Below, piece by piece: positions 1-9,566 of a stretch of 64,000 nucleotides of DNA. The translations under genes were made by a program, and so were the position numbers. The notes beneath the pieces are model-generated. The model did no database searches and was not told the origin of the DNA. It worked only from the letters and a program-made list of their open reading frames with translations. Location of the stretch: assembly GCA_023150345.1 (NCBI GenBank), contig JAKLLB010000007.1:34719-98718 (forward strand). Reading direction: 5' to 3'. Position 1 is the first letter of the stretch; each line of letters starts with the position of its first letter. The stretch comes from Aquabacterium sp. GTDB lineage: Bacteria > Pseudomonadota > Gammaproteobacteria > Burkholderiales > Burkholderiaceae_C.

Positions 1-1524
1 ACCACGCTGGCGGTGCCTCTGGTCGACCTCAATGCCGTCGATGTGGAGCGCCTGCCCAAGGGCATCATCGATGGGAAGCTGGCGCAGCAGTACCACATTG
101 TTGCGCTGGCGCGACGCGGAAGCCGCCTCTACATCGGCTGCACCGATCCGACCGATCAAGAGGCGTCGGAGCGGATCAAGTTCGCCACCCAGCTGGCGCC
201 CGAGTGGGTGATCGTCGAGTACGACAAGCTGGCACGGATCCTGGAGTCGCAAGGCACCAGCACGACCGAGGCTCTGGAGAGCATCGCCGGGGACGACTTC
301 GAGTTCGATGTCACCGAGGAGGACACTTCCGCCGAGTCGGCCGAGGTAACCGCCGACGTCGAGGACGCGCCGGTCGTTCGGTTTCTGCAGAAGATGTTGA
401 TCGACGCCATCAACATGCGCGCGTCGGACCTTCACTTCGAACCTTACGAGAGCCACTACCGGGTGCGATTTCGCGTCGATGGGGAACTGCGCGAGATCAC
501 CCAGCCGCCGATCGCCATCAAGGAAAAGCTTGCATCGCGCATCAAGGTCATCAGCCGCCTCGACATCGCGGAGAAGCGCGTTCCGCAGGACGGCCGCATG
601 AAGCTGAAGTTCGGCAGCAAGGCCATCGACTTCCGCATCTCGACGCTGCCGACACTCTTCGGCGAGAAGATCGTCATCCGCATCCTGGATCCGTCCAGCG
701 CCAAACTGGGCATCGAAGCTCTGGGCTACGAAAAAGTCGAAAAAGAGCGGCTGCTCGCTGCCATCGGGCGCCCTTACGGCATGGTGCTGGTAACCGGTCC
801 GACGGGCTCGGGCAAGACGGTCTCGCTGTATACCTGCCTGAATATCCTCAACCAGCCTGGGGTCAACATCTCGACGGTGGAGGATCCGGCCGAAATCAAC
901 CTGCCCGGCATCAACCAGGTGAACGTGAACGATCGCGCCGGTCTGAACTTCGCCGCGGCGTTGAAGTCCTTCCTGCGGCAGGACCCCGACATCATCATGG
1001 TGGGCGAAATCCGTGACCTGGAAACCGCCGACATCGCGATCAAGGCCGCCCAAACCGGCCACCTCGTCATGTCCACGCTGCATACCAACGACGCGCCAAC
1101 GACGCTGACCCGGCTGCAGAACATGGGCGTCGCGCCGTTCAACATCGCCTCCAGCGTCATCTTGATCACGGCCCAGCGGCTGGCCCGCCGCCTGTGCGAG
1201 AACTGCAAGACACCCGCCGAGTACCCGCGCGATGCCCTGCTGCGGGCCGGCTATCGGCCTGAAGATCTCGATGGCTCCTGGAAGCCTTATCGGGCCGTGG
1301 GTTGCTCGTCGTGCAATAACGGCTACAAGGGACGGGTCGGCATTTACCAAGTGATGCCCATCACCGAGGCACAACAGCGCATCATCCTGGCCGAGGGCAC
1401 TGCAATCGACATCGCGGAGCAGGCCCGCAAGGACGGCGTCCGCGATCTGCGCCAGGCCGGGCTACTGAAGGTCCGCACGGGGCACACCTCGCTCGAGGAA
1501 GTGATCGCCGTCACGAACGAATGA
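1..1524 (+). CDS. pilB: Type IV pilus extension ATPase PilB, 5' end outside window
   Basis: Cytoplasmic hexameric ATPase that drives type IV pilus extension. The frame is open from base 1 and has no start in the window; the family N-terminus (roughly 70 residues) is missing, so this is an edge truncation, not a pseudogene. Counting from base 1, the P-loop GPTGSGKT is at about residue 266, the Walker B/Asp-box segment IIMVGEIRD at about 331, the His-box HTNDAPTT follows, and the PilB/GspE tetracysteine zinc motif is CENC (about 399) with CSSC (about 435). pilC follows after 61 nt and pilD next, the usual pilBCD order. The alternative, GspE of type II secretion, is less likely because a prepilin peptidase and coaE follow directly. 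Confidence 0.95.
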   Translation, partial: TTLAVPLVDLNAVDVERLPKGIIDGKLAQQYHIVALARRGSRLYIGCTDPTDQEASERIKFATQLAPEWVIVEYDKLARILESQGTSTTEALESIAGDDFEFDVTEEDTSAESAEVTADVEDAPVVRFLQKMLIDAINMRASDLHFEPYESHYRVRFRVDGELREITQPPIAIKEKLASRIKVISRLDIAEKRVPQDGRMKLKFGSKAIDFRISTLPTLFGEKIVIRILDPSSAKLGIEALGYEKVEKERLLAAIGRPYGMVLVTGPTGSGKTVSLYTCLNILNQPGVNISTVEDPAEINLPGINQVNVNDRAGLNFAAALKSFLRQDPDIIMVGEIRDLETADIAIKAAQTGHLVMSTLHTNDAPTTLTRLQNMGVAPFNIASSVILITAQRLARRLCENCKTPAEYPRDALLRAGYRPEDLDGSWKPYRAVGCSSCNNGYKGRVGIYQVMPITEAQQRIILAEGTAIDIAEQARKDGVRDLRQAGLLKVRTGHTSLEEVIAVTNE

Positions 1525-1533
1525 ACCCGACGA

Positions 1534-1549
1534 GGACCCTGCAGGGTCC
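1534..1549. repeat. 16-bp perfect palindrome between pilB and pilC
   Basis: GGACCC-TGCA-GGGTCC, a 6-bp stem with a TGCA loop, lies 10 nt after the pilB stop. No T-run follows, so a terminator is unlikely. It may be an intercistronic mRNA hairpin that sets the PilB:PilC ratio, or chance. Confidence 0.4.
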
Positions 1550-1585
1550 CGCCACAGCTCAAGACTGATCGGAGCCGAGACAAAC

Positions 1586-2806
1586 ATGGCAACTGCACAG
1601 GCAGCACGCAACCTCAAGGAGGCAGTGTTCGAGTGGGAGGGTCGCGACCGCAACGGCAAGGTCGTGCGGGGCGAGGTGAGGGCGGGTGGCGAAGCGGCCG
1701 TCAGCGCCTCCTTGCGCCGCCAGGGCATCCTGCTGACCAAGGTCAAGAAGCGTCGCACCAGCGGCGGCCGCGCGATCAAGCAAAAGGACATCGCCATCTT
1801 CACCCGGCAGCTGGCCACGATGATGAAGGCGGGCGTTCCGTTGCTGCAGTCCTTCGACATCGTGGCGCGCGGCGCCACCAATCCGAAGCTGACTCGATTG
1901 CTCAACGACATTCGCCAGGACGTCGAGACCGGCACCAGCCTGTCGGCCGCGTTTCGAAAACACCCGCTGTACTTCGACGCCCTGTACTGCAACCTGGTGG
2001 AGGCCGGTGAATCCGGCGGCATCCTGGAAGCCCTGCTGGATCGCCTGGCGATCTACCAGGAAAAGACCATGGCGCTGAAGTCGAAGATCAAGTCGGCGCT
2101 GATGTACCCGATCGCCGTGCTGGTGGTGGCCTTCCTGGTGCTGACCATCATCATGATCAAGGTCATACCGGCGTTCAAGGATGTGTTCCGATCGTTCGGC
2201 GCCGAGTTGCCGGCGCCCACGCTGGTGGTCATCGCCATGTCGGAGTTCTTCGTCGCCTATTGGTGGATCATCTTCGGCGTGCTCATCGGCGGCGGCTACA
2301 TGTTCCTCCAGACATGGAAGCGTTCCGAGAAAATGCAGATGGCCATGGACCGGCTGCTGCTGCGGCTGCCGGTGTTCGGCGACCTGATCAACAAGTCGGT
2401 CCTGGCCCGCTGGACGCGAACGCTGGCCACCATGTTCGCCGCAGGCGTTCCGCTGGTCGAAGCACTGGACTCCGTCGGGGGAGCAGCCGGCAACGCGGTC
2501 TACGCAGTGGCCACGCAACAGATCCAGCGCGACGTGTCCACGGGCTCGGCGCTCACCACGGCCATGCAGACGTCGGGCGTCTTCCCGACCATGGTGCTTC
2601 AAATGACCTCGATCGGCGAGGAGTCCGGATCGCTGGATCACATGCTGGGCAAGGCGGCCGAGTTCTACGAGGACGAAGTGGACGAGATGGTCAAGGGGCT
2701 TTCCGCCTTGATGGAGCCGTTCATCATCGTGATCCTGGGAACGATGATCGGTGGCATCGTGGTCGCGATGTACCTGCCCATCTTCAAGCTCGGCGCGGTG
2801 GTCTGA
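1586..2806 (+). CDS. pilC: Type IV pilus inner-membrane platform protein PilC
   Basis: Polytopic inner-membrane protein (406 aa) forming the platform on which the PilB/PilT ATPases act. Two T2SSF repeats are visible: the first begins near IAIFTRQLATMMKAGVPLLQ, the second near LARWTRTLATMFAAGVPLVE. Hydrophobic membrane segments are at about residues 170-200, 215-240 and 378-400 (the last ending YLPIFKLG). The ATG is preceded by GGAG about 11 nt upstream. pilD starts 4 nt after the stop, so the genes are translationally close. Length matches the family (about 405 aa). GspF is the paralogous alternative; context favours PilC. Confidence 0.95.
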   Translation: MATAQAARNLKEAVFEWEGRDRNGKVVRGEVRAGGEAAVSASLRRQGILLTKVKKRRTSGGRAIKQKDIAIFTRQLATMMKAGVPLLQSFDIVARGATNPKLTRLLNDIRQDVETGTSLSAAFRKHPLYFDALYCNLVEAGESGGILEALLDRLAIYQEKTMALKSKIKSALMYPIAVLVVAFLVLTIIMIKVIPAFKDVFRSFGAELPAPTLVVIAMSEFFVAYWWIIFGVLIGGGYMFLQTWKRSEKMQMAMDRLLLRLPVFGDLINKSVLARWTRTLATMFAAGVPLVEALDSVGGAAGNAVYAVATQQIQRDVSTGSALTTAMQTSGVFPTMVLQMTSIGEESGSLDHMLGKAAEFYEDEVDEMVKGLSALMEPFIIVILGTMIGGIVVAMYLPIFKLGAVV

Positions 2807-2809
2807 CCC

Positions 2810-3745
2810 GTGGATCTTCTCGGCGAGTGGCACTGGCTGCTGTCACCGGTGTCCCTGGGTGTGCTCGGGCTGTTGATCGGCAGTTTCCTCAATGTGGTGA
2901 TCCACCGCCAGCCGGTACTCCTCGAGCGAGGGTGGTTGCACGATGCCGCGCAGTATCTGCAAGACGGCAGCGCCATGCAGCGGGTGTTGGGCGCGGGCTC
3001 CCCGCGGTTGTCGGAGCTGGCCCGAACCGGGCAGGCCCTCGAGACCGACCTGAACGCGCTGCCAGCGATGTCGTTGGCGCGCCCGCGCTCGCGCTGTCCG
3101 CATTGCGGCCATCTCATCGCCTGGTACGAGAACATCCCGGTCTTGAGCTGGCTGTGGCTGCGCCGACGGTGCTCGGCCTGCAAGGCGCCGATCTCCTGGC
3201 GCTATCCCCTGGTCGAGTTGCTCACCGGCGGCCTGTTCTTTGCCGTGGCTGCGCGGTTCGGCCCCACCGCAACCTCCGCCGTGCTATGCGTGGCAGTGGC
3301 GCTGATCGTGGCCGCCGCCCTGATCGACCTCGATACCACCTTGCTCCCCGATGACCTGACCTTGCCGTTGATCGGCCTGGGACTGCTGGCCGCGTGGCAG
3401 CACTGGTTGCCGATCAGCCTGGAGCAGTCGGCGTTGGGTGCACTGTTCGGCTACTTCTCGCTGTGGGCGGTGGCATGGCTGTATCGGGTGATTCGCGGCG
3501 TGCAGGGCATGGCCGAAGGCGACTTCAAGCTGCTGGCGGGGCTGGGCGCATTGCTGGGTTGGCAACTGCTGCCGGCAATCATCCTTCTGTCGTCCATCGT
3601 TGGTGCCGCCGTGGGCATCTTCCTCATCGCCGCCCGCGGGCACGGTCGCAGCGTTCCCATCCCGTTCGGGCCCTACCTCGCTGGGGGCGGATTGGCAGCC
3701 GTCTTCTTCGGCGGTGAACTGCTGCGGCTGTGGGGCCTGGGCTGA
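2810..3745 (+). CDS. pilD: Prepilin peptidase / N-methyltransferase PilD
   Basis: Bifunctional inner-membrane aspartyl protease that cleaves type IV prepilin leaders and N-methylates the new N-terminus. The protein is 311 aa with a GTG start at 2810, 4 nt after pilC. The N-terminal cytoplasmic domain carries the zinc tetrad CPHC (about residues 97-100) and CSAC. It contains a longer than usual insertion between the first membrane helix and the zinc motif (about residues 38-88). Catalytic aspartates are in LIDLDTTLLPDD and in AEGDFKLLAGLG (GxGD-type motif). About seven further hydrophobic helices follow. If a type II secretion system exists elsewhere, this enzyme could also process its pseudopilins. 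Confidence 0.95.
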   Translation: MDLLGEWHWLLSPVSLGVLGLLIGSFLNVVIHRQPVLLERGWLHDAAQYLQDGSAMQRVLGAGSPRLSELARTGQALETDLNALPAMSLARPRSRCPHCGHLIAWYENIPVLSWLWLRRRCSACKAPISWRYPLVELLTGGLFFAVAARFGPTATSAVLCVAVALIVAAALIDLDTTLLPDDLTLPLIGLGLLAAWQHWLPISLEQSALGALFGYFSLWAVAWLYRVIRGVQGMAEGDFKLLAGLGALLGWQLLPAIILLSSIVGAAVGIFLIAARGHGRSVPIPFGPYLAGGGLAAVFFGGELLRLWGLG

Positions 3746-3767
3746 CCCGCTGCAACGAAAGCCGACA

Positions 3768-4397
3768 GTGGCTGCAGTGCGCATCGGCCTGACCGGAGGA
3801 ATCGGCAGCGGCAAGAGCACGGTGGCACGCATGTGGGTCGCGCTCGGGGCCACGCTGGTCGATACCGACGCCATTGCCCATGCCATCACCGCGCCGGGTG
3901 GCGCCGCCATGGCGGCCATCCGCGATGCATTCGGCGACAGGGTGGTCGCGGCGGACGGCGCGATCGATCGCGCACACATGCGCGAACTCGCCTTCTCGGA
4001 CCCGCTGGCCAAGCGCCGCCTGGAGGCCATCGTGCATCCGATGATCGGCCTGGAGGCCCAACGGCAGGCGCAGGCTGCCACAGGACCGGTGGTCTTCGAC
4101 GTGCCGCTGCTGGCTGAATCTGCCGCGTGGCGAGCCCGTTGTGATCGCATACTCGTCGTCGACTGCCCTGAGGAAGTCCAGGTCGAGCGCGTGGTCGAAC
4201 GCTCTGGCTGGCAACCTTCCCAGGTGCGCACCATCATCGCCCAGCAGGCCAGTCGCCCGCGACGGCGCAGCATCGCGGATGCCGTGATTCACAACGCCGG
4301 GCTGTCGCTCGACGACCTGCGCGATCAGGTGCGCGACCTGTTTCGGCTATGGGTCGATCGCGCACCACACGACCCGCTGTCCACCCGGCCGCTCTGA
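3768..4397 (+). CDS. coaE: Dephospho-CoA kinase CoaE
   Basis: Catalyses the last step of coenzyme A synthesis: ATP-dependent phosphorylation of the 3'-hydroxyl of dephospho-CoA. The P-loop GGIGSGKST sits a few residues from the N-terminus, followed by DTDAIAHAIT (conserved DAD-like region) and VVFDVPLLAES, which is typical of CoaE. I chose the GTG at 3768, giving a 209-aa protein with the motif at the usual place; upstream codons overlap pilD. It lies 22 nt after pilD, an order conserved in beta- and gammaproteobacteria. The link to piliation is positional, not functional. Confidence 0.95.
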   Translation: MAAVRIGLTGGIGSGKSTVARMWVALGATLVDTDAIAHAITAPGGAAMAAIRDAFGDRVVAADGAIDRAHMRELAFSDPLAKRRLEAIVHPMIGLEAQRQAQAATGPVVFDVPLLAESAAWRARCDRILVVDCPEEVQVERVVERSGWQPSQVRTIIAQQASRPRRRSIADAVIHNAGLSLDDLRDQVRDLFRLWVDRAPHDPLSTRPL

Positions 4398-4461
4398 CGC
4401 CCTGTGAAACAATGGCGTGGCTGCCCGGAAAGACACCAGTCGGCCACGCTGAGGTTGCGCC

Positions 4462-5217
4462 TTGATCCTGTACGAGTATCCGTTCAACGAGAGCATCCGC
4501 ACCATGCTGCGGCTCGAGCATCTGCTCGACCGGTTGGGGCAACTGCTGCCACGCGAGGCTGCGGTCGACCACCACTTCGCGCTGGTCACCCTGTTCGAGA
4601 TCCTCGACGTCTCGGCTCGCGCCGACCTCAAGTCCGAGTTGCTCAAGGAGCTCGAGCGGCACCGCGGCCAGTTCGCGACTTACCGTGGCAATCCGAACGT
4701 ATCTCAGCAGGCGCTCGATGAGATCACCGCCCGTCTGGACCATGCCTTCGATGGACTCAGTCACCAGTACGGGAAGGCGGCACAGCTGCTCACCGGCAAC
4801 GAATGGCTGATGAGCGTGCGCAGCCGGATCAGCATCCCCGGTGGCACCTGTGAATTCGACCTGCCGGCCTATTACGCGTGGCAGCAACGCAGCGGCGAGC
4901 AGCGGCGCGCCGACCTGGAAGGCTGGATTTCGTCGCTGGAGCCGCTGGCCGCGTCGTTGCAGGTGCTTCTGCAGTTGCTGCGCGATGCGGGCGTGTCGCA
5001 CAAGGTGGTCACCACGCACGGCCAGTACCAGCAGAGCCTGCCGCCTGGCCGGGCATACCAGCTCCTGCGGCTGCGCATCGACCCGACGAGCGGTCTCATC
5101 CCTGAGATCACCGGGCACCGTCTCATGGTCTCGGTGCGCATGATGCGCTGCGAACCCGACGGGCGACTGCGGCCAGTTCAGGATGACGAGTCCTTCGAAC
5201 TGACGTTCTGCGGCTGA
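4462..5217 (+). CDS. zapD: Cell division protein ZapD (FtsZ bundling factor)
   Basis: Cytoplasmic protein that binds the FtsZ C-terminal tail and crosslinks protofilaments in the division ring. The 251-aa sequence begins ILYEYPFNESIRTMLRLEHL, the hallmark N-terminus of the family (DUF1342), and contains ISIPGGTCEFDLPAYYAW, a characteristic core segment. The start is a TTG at 4462: an in-frame stop (TGA at 4450-4452) and the lack of ATG or GTG before the conserved N-terminus leave no better choice. It sits between coaE and yacG as in other proteobacteria. The rare TTG start may keep expression low. Confidence 0.93.
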   Translation: MILYEYPFNESIRTMLRLEHLLDRLGQLLPREAAVDHHFALVTLFEILDVSARADLKSELLKELERHRGQFATYRGNPNVSQQALDEITARLDHAFDGLSHQYGKAAQLLTGNEWLMSVRSRISIPGGTCEFDLPAYYAWQQRSGEQRRADLEGWISSLEPLAASLQVLLQLLRDAGVSHKVVTTHGQYQQSLPPGRAYQLLRLRIDPTSGLIPEITGHRLMVSVRMMRCEPDGRLRPVQDDESFELTFCG

Positions 5218-5229
5218 AACCCGAGCGCC

Positions 5230-5439
5230 ATGGCCACCGAGCCCGTTCGACCGCACCAGCGACACGTCGATTGCCCGGCATGCGGATCGCCCACGGAGTA
5301 TGGCCCGCAAAACGCTTGGCGCCCGTTTTGCAGCGAGCACTGTCGACGGGCCGATCTCGGCGCGTGGGCCAGCGAGCGCTATCGCATGCCGGCGGCACCG
5401 CTTGATGATCCGGACCCACCGGCGGCCGACCCGCACTGA
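5230..5439 (+). CDS. yacG: DNA gyrase inhibitor / zinc finger protein YacG
   Basis: Small (69 aa) zinc-binding protein; the E. coli homologue binds GyrB and inhibits gyrase. The four zinc ligands are CPAC near the N-terminus and CSEHC, followed by the typical RRADLGAWASERYRMP segment. The C-terminus is acidic and proline-rich. It starts 12 nt after the zapD stop and ends the pil-coaE-zapD-yacG run; the groESL promoter lies just downstream. Confidence 0.92.
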   Translation: MATEPVRPHQRHVDCPACGSPTEYGPQNAWRPFCSEHCRRADLGAWASERYRMPAAPLDDPDPPAADPH

Positions 5440-5470
5440 CCCCGCGAACCTCGCGGCCGGCAGGCGGCCC

Positions 5471-5498
5471 TTGAACGGCGCAGACTCGACCCTATAAT
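5471..5498 (+). promoter_or_regulatory. groESL promoter (-35 TTGAAC, -10 TATAAT)
   Basis: TTGAAC at 5471-5476 and a consensus TATAAT at 5493-5498 with a 16-bp spacer lie just upstream of the CIRCE element. The -35 reads CTTGAA when extended one base, as in sigma32 promoters, but the -10 is sigma70-like, so vegetative transcription repressed by HrcA is the simplest reading. Confidence 0.75.
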
Positions 5499-5505
5499 CG
5501 AGCTG

Positions 5506-5532
5506 CTAGCACTCAACCAAGTCGAGTGCTAA
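5506..5532. promoter_or_regulatory. CIRCE operator (HrcA-binding site)
   Basis: CTAGCACTC, 9-nt spacer, GAGTGCTAA: the CIRCE inverted repeat (consensus TTAGCACTC-N9-GAGTGCTAA) with a single mismatch. It starts 7 bp downstream of the -10 box, so it covers the expected transcription start of groES. HrcA itself is not encoded in the window. Confidence 0.95.
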
Positions 5533-5635
5533 CAGTCGAGGCAGCCCGTTCTGACTCGATCAACATGTGAATGAGTGCTCACCTTGTTGGGCGCTCACCC
5601 CTTTCAGAGCAGACAGCGACATCCAAGGAGATGCG

Positions 5636-5926
5636 ATGAAACTTCGTCCGTTGCACGATCGCGTGATCGTCAAGCGCCTTGAAAACGAAACCAAGACAGC
5701 CTCGGGCATCGTGATCCCCGACAACGCCGCAGAGAAGCCCGATCAGGGCGAGGTGCTGGCCGTCGGCCCGGGCAAGCGCAACGACAAGGGCGACTTCGTG
5801 GCCCTGAACATCAAGGTGGGCGACCGCGTCCTGTTTGGCAAGTACAGCGGCCAGACCGTCAAGGTCGACGGCGACGAACTGCTGGTGATGCGCGAAGAGG
5901 ATCTTTTCGCGGTCATCGAGAAGTAA
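5636..5926 (+). CDS. groES: Co-chaperonin GroES (10 kDa)
   Basis: Heptameric lid of the GroEL folding chamber. I chose the ATG at 5636, giving [16 protein letters not shown] and a 96-aa protein of standard length; AAGGAG lies 5 nt upstream (5625-5630). The mobile loop ([19 protein letters not shown]) and the C-terminal [17 protein letters not shown] are canonical. An in-frame upstream ATG (5567) would add non-conserved residues. It is cotranscribed with groEL 130 nt downstream and probably controlled by HrcA through CIRCE. Confidence 0.97.
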   Translation: MKLRPLHDRVIVKRLENETKTASGIVIPDNAAEKPDQGEVLAVGPGKRNDKGDFVALNIKVGDRVLFGKYSGQTVKVDGDELLVMREEDLFAVIEK

Positions 5927-5957
5927 TTGCCCGCGGCAATCACTCTCGTCGCGGGCT

Positions 5958-5976
5958 GACTTGGCTTGGCCAAGTC
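5958..5976 (+). repeat. Intercistronic hairpin between groES and groEL
   Basis: GACTTGG, loop CTTGG, CCAAGTC: a perfect 7-bp stem in the 130-nt groES-groEL gap. No T-run follows, so it is more likely an RNA processing or stability element than a terminator. Its function is inference. Confidence 0.5.
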
Positions 5977-5987
5977 AAGGGCCGTAG

Positions 5988-7700
<1,713 letters not shown>

Positions 7701-7779
7701 GACCTTGTCAACCGGTGCAGTGCGCGAGCCGTGCTGCACCGGGAACAATCGGTCGGGCGGCGTGAGCCGTGTGACCGCA

Positions 7780-7805
7780 CGGGCTGCCTTCGGGCAGCCC
7801 GTTTG
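7780..7805 (+). terminator. Rho-independent terminator after groEL
   Basis: CGGGCTGCC, TTCG tetraloop, GGCAGCCCG, then TTTGCATT. A 9-bp GC-rich stem with a stable UUCG loop, 80 nt after the groEL stop. Confidence 0.85.
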
Positions 7806-7876
7806 CATTGGGGCGCGCCAGAGTGTCGCCACCACGTCGCACGGACGATAATCCACGAGAACGCCACGCTGCAGTC

Positions 7877-9505
7877 ATGAGCCGACGCCCCACTTTGCAG
7901 GACTTCGTCGAAGACGAGATGCTTCGCGCACCGATGACATTCGACCAGGTGGTCGACACGGTGCAGGAGCGATGGACCCAGACACGCGGGCCGCAGACGC
8001 GCCAAGGCGGCGACGCCACGCGGCTGCTGCAGATGCACCGCCCCGATCTGGTCAACTCCGCCGTGCGGGCCTTGCGCGAACAGGTCCGCACGACGCTGGC
8101 CTCCATCGGTGGCAAGACAGCCGGAGCGGCAACGACAGGGGCCGCAGCCCCGGTTGGCGGCAAGCTGGTGCTGTCGTTGATCGATGAAGACGCGGTGTCG
8201 GCCGACATCGAACAGGCCCGCGCCGTCGAGCGCATCAAGTCGATGGCCGAGTTCGAATTGCGCGAACTGCAGTCGTTCACCTCGGCGCTGGTGGGTGACT
8301 TCAACGTCTCGCGCGACACCAACCCCTTCCGGCCCGATGCCTGGGTGCGGGCCTTGTGGGACGGCCTGCAGTCGGTGCCGCTGCCTGCCCAAGCGCGCGC
8401 TGCATTGCTGCACGACGCGGCCGAGCCGCTGGCGCGGACACTGCGCCAGAGCTATGCCGCTGCCTGCAGCCGCCTCGAAGAAGAGGGTGTGGAGCCGGCG
8501 GCCTACCGCACGATCGTGGTGTCGCCCTCTGCGCGCGCCTCGGGCGATACCGTGCAGGCGCCGCTGGCCACCACGCTCAACGAGATGCGCGAGAGCCTGC
8601 CGATGCCACTCGATGGCATCCCGCCTCCGATGCCCGCGGCGCCAGCGCCCATCGAGCCTGGCCGCGCCGCGGGCGGGGTCGCCTCCGCAACGCCCGGGCC
8701 AATGTTCGGCGCACCGACCGTGGCCGGCCCCGGCAGCGCGGTCGACGCGCAACTGATCGAGTTGCTGTCGCGCCTGTTCGACGCCATCCAGGTCGACCGC
8801 TCGGTGGTGCCCACCTGCCTCACGCTGCTGCTGCGCCTGCATCCGACCGCCCTGAGGCTGGCCATGCAAGACGCACGCATGCTCGAGGACTACGACCACC
8901 CGGTCTGGCGCTTCATGGATCGCCTGTCTCATCTGGTGGGCACGGCGCCGGCCAGTGACATCGAGCGCAGCTTGGGTTATGCACGGCAACTGATCGACCA
9001 TCTCGTGTCCGATGGTCAGGCCAGTGTGGCGCGATTCGAGTGGGCGTTGGGCCGCCTCGAAGCGTTCGAACGCCACGGCTTCGAGCGCGCGCTGAACGTC
9101 GCACAGCCCGAGATCCTGCAGTTGCAGCTGGACGTCGACAGCCAGAGCGACGCGTTGGATGTGGGCACACTCGACACCGTGCCGGCCGAGCTGATGGACG
9201 AACCCCATGTGCCCGACGAGGACGACGATGGCACCGCCGCGGTGCCAGACGCCACACCCGGCGAGCACATGCGCGCCTACCTGCAAGGCGACTGGCGCCT
9301 GCTGCAACTGCTGTGGATCGACCGAACCGGCCAGACCTGGCTGCTGCGCGACGTGTCCGCCGACCAGCACTGGGCACTGCGCCTGCCGGCCATCGAGAAG
9401 CTCTTCGCCGCCCACCTGGCGATGATGGTCCGCCCGCCGTCGCTCGTGCGCAGCGCAGCAGCGCGCGTGCTGCGTGCTCTCAAGCAGGGACAACCGGTGT
9501 CATGA
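7877..9505 (+). CDS. DUF1631 family protein of unknown function
   Basis: Soluble protein of 542 aa, with the start set at the ATG 7877 (MSRRPTLQDFVEDE). Features shared with DUF1631 proteins: LSLIDEDAVSADIEQARAVE, the LQSFTSALVGDFNVSRDTNP block, the GVEPAAYRTIVV segment, LLLRLHPTALRLAMQDARML followed by DYDHPVWRFMDRL, and a C-terminal WRLLQLLWIDRTGQTWLLRD module. It is shorter than many members (often about 700 aa). A low-complexity Ala/Pro linker separates the halves at about residues 245-290. No catalytic motif is visible. Some PilZ-like c-di-GMP proteins have a similar C-terminal module, but I cannot show binding residues. Confidence 0.8.
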   Translation: MSRRPTLQDFVEDEMLRAPMTFDQVVDTVQERWTQTRGPQTRQGGDATRLLQMHRPDLVNSAVRALREQVRTTLASIGGKTAGAATTGAAAPVGGKLVLSLIDEDAVSADIEQARAVERIKSMAEFELRELQSFTSALVGDFNVSRDTNPFRPDAWVRALWDGLQSVPLPAQARAALLHDAAEPLARTLRQSYAAACSRLEEEGVEPAAYRTIVVSPSARASGDTVQAPLATTLNEMRESLPMPLDGIPPPMPAAPAPIEPGRAAGGVASATPGPMFGAPTVAGPGSAVDAQLIELLSRLFDAIQVDRSVVPTCLTLLLRLHPTALRLAMQDARMLEDYDHPVWRFMDRLSHLVGTAPASDIERSLGYARQLIDHLVSDGQASVARFEWALGRLEAFERHGFERALNVAQPEILQLQLDVDSQSDALDVGTLDTVPAELMDEPHVPDEDDDGTAAVPDATPGEHMRAYLQGDWRLLQLLWIDRTGQTWLLRDVSADQHWALRLPAIEKLFAAHLAMMVRPPSLVRSAAARVLRALKQGQPVS

Positions 9506-9566
9506 GCCGGCAGGGCTCGGCCCGAAGATGCTCCCGTCGCCATCTGGGCGGCCCCGACCACCGTCC

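Noticed and set aside
1559-2833. Minus-strand frame opposite pilC
   Set aside because: Antisense shadow of pilC with His/Gln/Arg-rich content and no motif.
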